9,568 nt of DNA, from contig JAHFGU010000009.1 in the NCBI GenBank assembly GCA_023247285.1, forward strand, positions 11,103-20,670. The letters run 5' to 3'. This stretch comes from Candidatus Omnitrophota bacterium. GTDB taxonomy: Bacteria > Omnitrophota > Koll11 > Aquiviventales > Aquiviventaceae. The number at the start of each line of letters is the position of its first letter. Position 1 is the first letter of the stretch. Below the pieces are notes generated by a model. The model did no database searches and was not told the DNA's origin. It worked only from the letters and a program-made list of their open reading frames with translations. Of the stretch, positions 1-9,200 are shown one piece after another. Both the position numbers and the translations under genes were made by a program.

Positions 1-288
1 GGTCCGCTGTACCTCTCGATGTCCGCGGTGCAACAGGTGGCCGCCGGCTACGGCTTGACCCTCAACGCGGTCGAGCTGACGCGCGAGGAGCTCTTCCTCC
101 TGCGCTATCCGATGATCGCAGCCCTCGACCTCACGCAGGATCGCCAGGCGGATCACTACGTGGTGGTGCAAGAGGCCAACGAAGCGCGGATCGTCTACTA
201 CGAATCGGACGGCACGCGCGAATCGCTGCCGGCCCACACGTTCCTCCAGCTGTTCACCGGCTACGCGCTCGTGGCCTCGGCGGATTCC
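1..288 (+). other. C39-like cysteine peptidase domain, C-terminal part (Asp position replaced by Glu)
   Basis: Residues 1-96 follow the C39/papain-like pattern. A helix (MSAVQQVAAGYGLTLNAVEL) is followed by TREELFLLRYPMIAAL, which fits the usual 'sleel..l.lPaIa.l' stretch. Next comes a beta strand carrying histidine (DHYVVV, His52, bases 154-156), then VYYESDG, and finally the closing FLQLFTGYALVAS, which fits the usual 'eFl..w.G.alvl' ending. The nucleophilic cysteine would lie upstream of the window and cannot be checked. In ComA-type C39 peptidases the catalytic His and Asp are 16 residues apart (His96/Asp112, from memory). Sixteen residues after His52 is Glu68, with Asp70 two further on, so the third catalytic residue is either substituted or shifted. 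No ABC-transporter membrane or ATPase domain follows, so this is a C39-like domain within a large protein, not a bacteriocin exporter. Possible roles are self-processing, cleavage of a target, or an inactive binding domain. Confidence 0.72.
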
Positions 289-3200
289 TATGGCCGCCTC
301 TTAAGCGAAGGCCAGGCGCGCGCCATCACCGGCGGCACGGGCCGGAGGGAGTGGGACAAAGGCTTGCCTGATGTCACCCCGCTCCTTGAGCGGCCCTCTA
401 TGAAAGCCATGTTCATCAGCGGCGGCATCTCCCTTGGACTCTCCCTTCTGGGGACCAGCGGCCTGTTTGGGGGTAGCGGGTTCAACTTCTCGCAGGGCAT
501 GGTGAGCTTTGCGACCGCGCAAGGGCTGGGGCATGTCGGGAATCTGGCCACCTCGCTGGCGGCGAACCAATTTGGCTGGGGGCCGGCGGCGTCGCAGATT
601 TTCGGCAGCGCGATGACCGGCGGGCTCGGCGGCATGTACTCAGGCGCTGCGCAGCATTACGATCTGAGCAAGTGGGGCGCGGCGGGGAATTTCTTCAACA
701 CGCATCAGGCATTTGCCAACTTCGCCTTCGGCGCGGCCCAGGGGGCCGCCATGAGCGGCGCGCAAGTCCTCGCCTTCAACGCCATCAAGGGGACGGATTT
801 CTACCAGCGGCATCCGGTGTTCGCCGGGCAGATCGCCTCCTTCATGGGAACGACCGGCGGCTATGTCGGCTACTCCTCCTTGCTGGGGGCGGCCGGCGTC
901 TCAACGCCGAAGATCAATGTGGGAAGCCCTGAGTCCAAGAGCATGGCCAACGTGTTTGGAGCTGGCAAAGACGCGACGGGTAAGAGCAATAACATTGGTT
1001 TTGCCGGGCTGGTAGAAGGTTTCAAGGCCCCGTTCAGGGATCCTGCGTTCAGAAACTCCACCGTCTCCCAGGCCATCGGGCTGGGGATTGAAGCGATCAA
1101 GCCGGACTCGCCGTACTCGCGCATCATCGGCCAGAGCGTCGGCGGGCTGGGCACCGCGCTGATTTCCCCGCAGGGCCATGTGAAGGACGCCGTGTACCAG
1201 GGCGCGCGATCCGGGCTCTCGTCCCTGGCGTTGCAGTCGCTCGGCGGCGACTTTGATAAAATGACGGGCAAAAACCGCTGGGGCCTCAGTCCGGAAGAAA
1301 TGGCGGCGGTCAATTTCGGCCTCACCACCGGCATCTCCGGCCTGGTGTCGGCGCTGCATGGGGAAGGCTGGAAGGGCAAGCCGCTCATGCTTGGAGAAGA
1401 CGGCCAAGTCATCAGCCAAGCCAGCCACTGGGGGATTGCGCCGAGCGTGCAGCGCTTCGCGCTGAACTACCTCTATATGGGCCAGACAGCGCCCGACATG
1501 CCTGGCCAGCAAGCCGGCCCGTTTCTCGCCTGGCAGTACCTGGCCAAGGTAGGCGAGACCGGCGGGTACGGCCAGTACCAAGTCAACGCCTGGCGGCTGA
1601 AGCAGCAGACCGGCATGTCCTGGGAGCAGCTCAGGGCCGCAGGCCTCACCGGACAAGCGCTGCCCGGCTTCCTGTATTCGTGGAATCAGTACTCGCGATC
1701 GACTCTCCATTCCTCCGCCGCGGACAATCTGGCCGCAGTCATGGCCGCGGCGCCGGATGTTGCGCGCGTCCTCGGCACGGCGATCCAGCATAAGTTCTTC
1801 TCTGAAAAGATCGACCCCAAACAAGTGCTGCTGTACCCCGAGCCCGTGATCAATCCGCTCTCCGGCCAGACGATCCTTTATGGTGCTTACCGCAAGGGTG
1901 GCCAAGATGATGGCAAGGGTGGCCAAGATGATGGCAAGGGTGGCCGAGATGATGGCAAGGGTGGCCGAGATTTGGTCATGTCAATAGACGGTGGACCCTT
2001 CCAGCGGCCCCGCAGGAGCGACGACGGTTTCTACCTCAATCAGCCGGAGGGCGGACGCCTGGCTATCGGCAAGGATGCCATGGTCACGATGGTGGGCAAC
2101 GTCTACTACCACGGGGGGCGGGACGCGGCCCTGGCCGATTGGGACCGGTTGGATGTGGCGAAAGGCTACCTGGGGGCGCGCCGCGGCCAAATGCGGTTGA
2201 ATGCCGAGGAGGGATTCGACCGCCATCTGACCGCGGTGGGCAAGGCCGACCGGTTCAAGCCGCTCATGGTGGCGGTGCCTGACAGCGAGCGAAAGCGCGG
2301 TGGCCAGTTCGAAAAAGTCAAGGGTTGGTTCTACAACGCCGATGATGACAGCCTGCTCGGTGTCGTCACGACGGATCGCAACAAGATCCTGTCCGGTTTC
2401 GGCACAGCGCAAGGGATCAGCAACGTGTTCACAGGCTCGTTCGGGCTCAATGCAGATTTCGAGCAAGGCTTTACGGACAAGGACGGCAGGCCGATCACGT
2501 TCAGTCGCGGCGTGGTCGCAGGCGAGTTGCGGATCGAGGAGGGCGGCCGGCTAGCCGGTGAGGGGCGCATGGGCAGCGCGTTCAGTCTCACCGCCTCAGA
2601 CAGTCGCATCGATCATACGTTCTTCGAGCCGGATTCAGGGTACTTTACGGCTCGGCTCGGCAACAATGGTGGCGGACCGGGGCCTGAGCCGCCCAAAGGG
2701 GGCAACTATGCGCTGATCAACGATGCCTCCAAGCATGCCGTCGGTATTGTCGTCGGCGATATGGCCGGCACCAGCGTCAATGTGTTCGGCGGGCTGCCGC
2801 AGGCGACGGTGGGCGACGTGGTCCGCTTCCCGATGAATACCGAGGGGGCGATTCGTGGCGCCGGTGGCGTGCCGAACACGGTGCACGTCAAGGGGCTCGG
2901 CACGTACGGCCTGGATAAAGAGGATTCCCTCCGCATCGGCGACCACGACACGTTCGCCCAGGTCGGCCCGTACACGGCAGGCGCCAGCGGCCGCATCGGC
3001 GCAGGCGGGTTCGAGTTCCTGAAAGGCGGGGCGCAACGGAACCTGGCGCGCCACGCCACGCTGACGGATGACGCCTCGGGCTACTCACGCGATGGCAAGC
3101 TGGCTGCCATCGGCTGGCTCGTCGGCACCGGCGGCCTGGACAAATCAGGCAACGCGCAGAACACGATCGTGCCGCTCCAAAGTCTGCCAGGCTTAGCAGA

Positions 3201-6200
3201 GGTTCCGTGGCGCAATGGCCAGGAATTTTCGCTGGACACGGCGAAGAGCGGATTTATGTCGAAATACGGAACTGACATCCGCGGCGTAACATTTTCAGAC
3301 GTAGTGAACATCCGCCAGCTCGGCGAGCGCGGCCCGATGACGATGGTGCTGATGGCCGCCACCAAAGGGGACAGCATCCTGGCGCCCAACAGGCTGCCGG
3401 CAGGCGAAGGAGAATCGCTGGCGACCGTGACAACGACCCACACCAGCACGCTGCCGGCGAATCCGGATATCAATGAATTCAGCATCGAGCGAGCCGGGGA
3501 TCTGATCGAATTCGATGCGCGGGATCTCTCCCCCATGGTGCTGAACGCGGGTGCGACGCACCGGTTTGACCAGCGCACAAACCTGAACGCCTTGAACCTC
3601 ACGCCGCGCGATCGTGACCCCCTGACGGGCATGGGCATCGTGCGCATCGATCCCCAGAAGGTCACCGGCCTGGACGCGGTGGGAAGCGTAATCGAGGCGC
3701 GGAACCAGCTCACCAATGTTACGTACGACCTGCACGGCGGGCACGGCTCCGAGCAAACCCCCATCGATGACACGCTCAGCTTACTGAGCAAGCAGCCCGG
3801 TGATATCGGCTTCCTGTTAACGCCGGGGAAGAATCAGCTCACCGCAGCCGACTACGCCAAGACCTACACGCAAACGATGCTGACTCCGGATCGCGCGACC
3901 ATTCTCGATCGGCGCATCAACCGGGATGTGCAAGTTGAGGTCCACGACGACAGCCTGACCTTGCGCGCGCTGGACGGCACCGTCCTGAACACCTTCCAAT
4001 TCAAGCCGGATGTCTCCAAGCTTGAGGGGAAGGATGCCGCCATTAGATCGCTAAGTCAGATGGACCAGGAGGCGCCGGCCGGCATGTCGCTGGAACGGCA
4101 AAAGGAGCTCACGCAGTGGGGATTGCCGGGGCAGATGGTGTTGACGCCTGATAAGGAACGGCCGTCAGCCTCACCGGATTCCCATATCGCGGCGTTCAAT
4201 CAAACCTCGGTCGTGCACGCGTTCGATGAGAACGGCGGCCTGGGCGAATCCATCATCCACGGCGCGACCCTCAGGGACTTCAACGGCCTCCACTGGGGGG
4301 GCACAACCTCCGAGCCAAACTTTGTGCTCGACCACGGCGTGCGCATCGACATCACCTCCCCCTTCTACGTGGACTCCCGCAGCCTCTGGGATGGGGAGAC
4401 GATTACCTTCGTGGGGGATGCGGGTTTGAAGCAAACCGTGATCGAGCGCACACCGCTTGCGCCGGATACGCGGATGGGCCAGCCGGCTCAAGCCACGATG
4501 ACGCAGCTCGATCTGCAAGCGCCGAACAAAGGCGGCATCACCTTCGTCATGGATCCCGACGGAGTCGGGTTCGGGAACATCACGGTCAACGTCCTCTCCC
4601 ATCAACAGAGCCTCGGCAATTACCAGCAGGCTCTCAGCAAGCAGGAGTACGACGAGTTCGCCGGGTTGCTCGCGCTGCAAGGGGCGCTGCCACTGAAGGA
4701 GCAAATCCGCCTTGGGGAATTGAGCGCCAAGGCTGATTTCAGAAATACGCAGGACTTGGTTCAGGGCCGGATCACGACCGAAGGCACCGCCAATCTCATC
4801 AAGCCGTCGCCGGGGTCTGAGTACCTGGCCCTGAACGGGGATTTCGAGACCTTCCAGTTTCAGCAGAATACGACGCCAGGAAGCCCGATGGCGCGGAAGC
4901 AGGGCACTTCCAGCGTTCCACTTGAGTCGTCGGAACTTGCACGACAGAAAGAGTTGACGCAAACGCTGGGGATGACGCTGGCTCCGACGAAAACCGAGGC
5001 TGATACTCGGTTTGACCGGTTCGACCAGCATATCGTGCTACACCAGATGCAGGGGTTGAGCCTGGGTCCGTCAGTCATCCAGGGGGCCACGCTCAAAGAC
5101 TTCGCCGGCAGGCAGTGGGGTGATCGGGTGTATCAACCCAATGAGGCCGCCGACAAAGGCACGCCGCTAGATATCACCCGGCCGCATTACGTGGGCGAGC
5201 TACAAGAAGGACAGCAGGTTGGGATCGAAGTGGACCAGCAACAAGCCCTGGGGCGCAACATCCTGCCGCCAGGCACCAGAGGTTCGACGCTGGTTGAACT
5301 AACCCAGGTGGACCTGACGGCCAGGGAGCCGGGCGGCATCAAGCTAATGATTGATCACAAGGGGATTGGCTTCGCCGGCATTGATGCCAACGATGCCGTC
5401 TTCACCAAGGGGGACTATCGGCTCAGCGACGGCCTGAGTGAGCCTGACGTCCAAGAGTTGACCAGGTTACTGAGCAAACCATCGCGCCTACCGGATGAGG
5501 ACTTGAAAGTCAGCCGGCTCCTCAGTCAAGCCGACTGGACCCAGGTGCCAAGCATTGATAAGACGACCAGCGGACTGACAGCCCACCTGCAAGACGGCCA
5601 CCTCATCCTTGAGAATGCTGAGCAGCCAATCCCTACGTATCAGTTTATGCCGCAATCAGACTATCAAGCCGGCCGCGCGCGGAAAGCGAGGGCGTCATCG
5701 CTGCCTGCCGAGGAGGCCGCCCACCTTGAGACGCAAAAGCGCCTCAATATCGACAAGGTCGTGAGCCCGGACGGAACCTATCTGCCCGGGGATACGCGCG
5801 TGGCGGTGTTTAACACGAATCAAGTGACGCTTCCATTGTATGGCCTCTCGCTGGGTCCTGAGAGCTTTCACGGCGCCAAGCTCAAAGACTTCGAGAACAT
5901 GCATTGGTCGGATGGGACGCTCCACCCGCAGAACAAAGCCACCAATGACGGCGTCCGGTTAGACGTCACCAAGCCCTTCTACCTGGACAACAGCTCCATG
6001 GGTCCCGAGCAGGCAGTGAAGGTCGTTGGCGACTCAGGGTTCCGTATTACGGCGACAGGTCGAGTGCCGGTGCCAGGTGACGACGATCATCCGGGAGAGG
6101 TGCAGGTGTATCGCGCCGACCTTGAGGCGCCGAAAACCGGCGACATCACCTTCATGGTGGATCAGCAAGGGCCGCGGTTTGACTATCTGGCGGCTGCGGC

Positions 6201-9200
6201 CACATACACCAACGGCACGTATGCTATGGCCCAGGGGTTGAACACGCATGATGTCGCGGAGTTGAACGGGCTGCTGAAGATCTCCGATGCCGCGATGCTG
6301 CGCATGCAGCCGGAAGAGCGCCAGCAGATGACCGAGCGCCGCCAAGAGCTGCTGGATAAAGCGGATTGGACCACGGCACCGGATAACGACTTGACGAAGG
6401 GCGGGCTCATCGCGACCCTGGACCGCGGCCACATGGTGCTGTTTTCGCCGGCGGCCGGCCTAGAGCCCACTATCCCGACGCGCCAGTTTATCCCGACGCC
6501 TGCCGGCACTGCCGCGGGCGATCAAGACACCTCACAGCAAGACCTGGAGCGCAGCCTCACCAGCGGGATGAGAGTGAGGGTGGACGCCGCGAATACGCTC
6601 AAGACCGATCCGCATGTCATGGGATTGCTGCAGAGCACGGTGGTGCACGAGCTCTCTGGCTTAAGCCTAGGAAAATCGCTCCTCAATCCCGATGCGATGG
6701 CCAACCTGCAATCTACTCAGCGGAAGGTCGATCCCGTGAAGATTATCCTGGAGCTGTCGCGTCTTGAGAATCGGCGGGTCGTGATGGGTTCGAGGGCAGT
6801 CTTTGAGGAAGGGATTCATGTACGCGACGAGCAGTCATTAGAGGTGATTGAGGAGGATCAGTTGCCGGGCGGCGTCATGAGCGAGACCACACGCAAATTG
6901 CGGCGACAGGGGCTTGCAGCGGAGCTCTATCTGGCCGATCCGTCGCTGTTGCAGGGCGTGGCAACAGAATCGCAGCGCAGTGAATGGGCGAGCCGGGTCG
7001 CTGCCGGCGAATGGCAGCGGGGCATGGGATTCCAAGTCGAGGGCGTGGCCAGCCGGGTTGATAACGACCTGGCCCGGCGAGGCCTTAAGCCAGGCCAGGT
7101 CGACCATCTCGACAGGGCCGATCCGGAACATGACGACTTCAACGTCGCCAGGTATCTGTACCTCCTTCGCATGGATGGCGAGCTGGGCGGCGATCTGTCC
7201 ACCTACTACGGTGAACTGGCCGTGACAGTGGTTGCCGCGAAAACGACGGAGCGGCTGCAATGGTCCACCAACTTGCACGCCGACTCGGAGACCTGGACCG
7301 CCCGGCTCGGCGACAGTGTCAGCCGGTCAACCGGCATGACGTATCGGGACGGTACGGCGCACGTGATGGACAGCATCTCGGAGGACTTGGCGGAATTTAT
7401 GACGAAGTGGCGGAGCGGCACGCTGACCGCCGACGATCTAGCCCGGGCGAACCAGCGGATCGACAGCTACACCAAACAGATCGACCAATTGAACTGGCAG
7501 GGATTCGCCACTACGATGCTGGGCGGGCTGTACTACGAAATGGGGACGGCGGTCGCGGCCGGCGCGCTGGGCGGGGCGGTCAAGGGATTAGAGGCATTGA
7601 ATAGCGCCAGCAAGTTGCTGCGACTGGCCGGCACTGCGGCCGAGTTCGTGAACAAACATTATCTCGTCACCGCTCTCGGGTCCAGTGCCGTGACCGGGGC
7701 GGTGACCGTTGCCTATAACGTCGCGACGGGCCAAAGCTGGGACAATTGGGACAATCATGTGGTTCGCAATATGGCGATCGGATTCGCAGCACCCCTGGTC
7801 GGCGTGGGTCTTGGCCGCGCCGCGGTCGCCGCGCGGCCCTATCTCGGCAATGCGGTGGAATTCGTTTCCGAGCACGTTGGATCGAAGACCGCGCTTGGCA
7901 AGGTCGCCGAATTTGCGACGAAAACGACGTTGCGTTCATTTGTCACCGCCGAGGTGGCCACCGCCGCCGGCACGGCCGTCTACAACCGCTACGCCACCGG
8001 CCAATGGGGCGGAGAGAACATCATTCGCAACATGGCAATCGTGGCCATTCCGTTCGCCGGTGTGGCGGGCGCGCGGTACGGTGCGAGTGCCGCCGAGGCG
8101 ATCGGCGGAGAAGGCTTCCTGGCCAGCATGGCCAAGCGCGGCATCACCGGCGCGTTTACCGGGGCGGCTGTCGGCGGCGCCTCCGGCTATCAGACCTACA
8201 TGAACTCCGGCGACAAGAGTTGGACCAATCTCGCGGCGTCGGTGGGGCGCGGCGTGGGGTGGGGGGCCTTGGGCGGTGCTGGGGCAGGGGCAGCGCTAGG
8301 GTTCGGCGAAGCGGCGGTGACATGGTCGAAAGCCACGAACGCGTGGAAGAGCGTCTCCGAATTTATGGAGGCTGGTCACAGGGCCGCTCAAAGCGCCTCG
8401 CATCTTGCGGTCACCAATCCTGGCATGGCCGGCTTCATTGCCATCAACTCGTATACGAATGCCAACTTTCAGCAGGCGCTCCAGGCCGGCATGCACATCA
8501 TCGGCCGTCCGTTCCAACTGGGTCTGGAGGTCGCTTTAGGATACTCCATGTGGGTGCACAGCAAAGCCACGGGCAACGCTGATCTCAATGCCAAGGCGCG
8601 CGCCATGATCTGGGGCGAGGGCTTTTCCATCGGCGGCGTTGGTTGGTCCGGCGCCCAGGTCAACGAAGAGACTCTCACGAATTGGGGATCGCTTAAATCA
8701 TACGCGGTAGACCCTGTGACAAAAGAGGGCAAGGAAATCGGGCTCATCCCGCACCTGACCGAGATGGCGGCGAAGAGCTGGGATTCGCAGAACCGCTTGG
8801 GAGCTATCGGCTATCTTGGCGCGGCGGGTGTCCTGGATACCGCGCTGACGGTCCCGACGATGTTGTCGCTGGGATGGGCGATTAAGGGGTTAACCGGCGC
8901 GGCGAACGGTTTGCGGGCGTTCAGTTTGGCGCAAGGCATCGAACTCTCCAACGGGGCGGCGGTGGTGGCCCCGTTCTACATGCAACTGACTGACCAGGCC
9001 GTGAAAGTCGGACATCTCTACCTCAATCGCAAGACCGACGAGGGCAAGACCGCGTGGGAGACGCAGGGCACCCGCGAGGTCATGAAGACCGTGGTCTTGT
9101 TCGGCAGCTTGATGGGGGCGACCGGCATCATCGGCGGCATGCATAAAGCGGGAGAAATCAGCGCGGAGCGAGCGCGCGCAGAGCAAGCGCACGAGACCCC

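Noticed and set aside
1..288. Bacteriocin-type ABC exporter with an N-terminal C39 peptidase
   Set aside because: No six-helix membrane domain, Walker A, ABC signature or Walker B motif follows; the sequence continues as a Gly/Ala-rich block and repeats.
400..460. Independent gene starting at ATG 400 with a signal-peptide-like N-terminus (MKAMFISGGISLGLSLLG)
   Set aside because: The frame is open upstream through the C39-like domain with no stop between, and no good ribosome binding site lies at the right distance before this ATG.
901..1926. Long minus-strand open frame (341 codons) with an ATG start
   Set aside because: It lies wholly opposite the giant coding frame, its translation is rich in Arg, Gly, Ala and His with no domain pattern, and it crosses the 21-bp repeat. 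It is a GC-driven shadow.
1894..1971. CRISPR array or RTX calcium-binding repeats
   Set aside because: The 21-bp units follow each other directly with no spacers, so this is not CRISPR. KGG(Q/R)DDG lacks the GGxGxDxUx nonapeptide plan of RTX.
3081..3791. Minus-strand open frame of 236 codons
   Set aside because: The Ser/Pro/Arg-rich translation is typical of an antisense shadow of GC-rich coding DNA; there is no start context or domain.
4171..5031. Minus-strand open frame of 286 codons
   Set aside because: It is antisense to module copies 1 and 2, and its low-complexity Leu/Arg/Gly texture shows no family pattern. It is a shadow of the modules.
1972..6720. RHS/YD, cadherin, VCBS or filamentous haemagglutinin repeats
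   Set aside because: No YDxxGR-type, DxNDNxP-type or haemagglutinin-type repeat patterns were found; the observed markers follow a different plan.
7746..8582. Plus-strand open frame of 278 codons in another frame
   Set aside because: It overlaps the hydrophobic block completely, and its translation is Arg/Gly/His-rich without pattern. The frame-1 reading has coherent repeats and helices.
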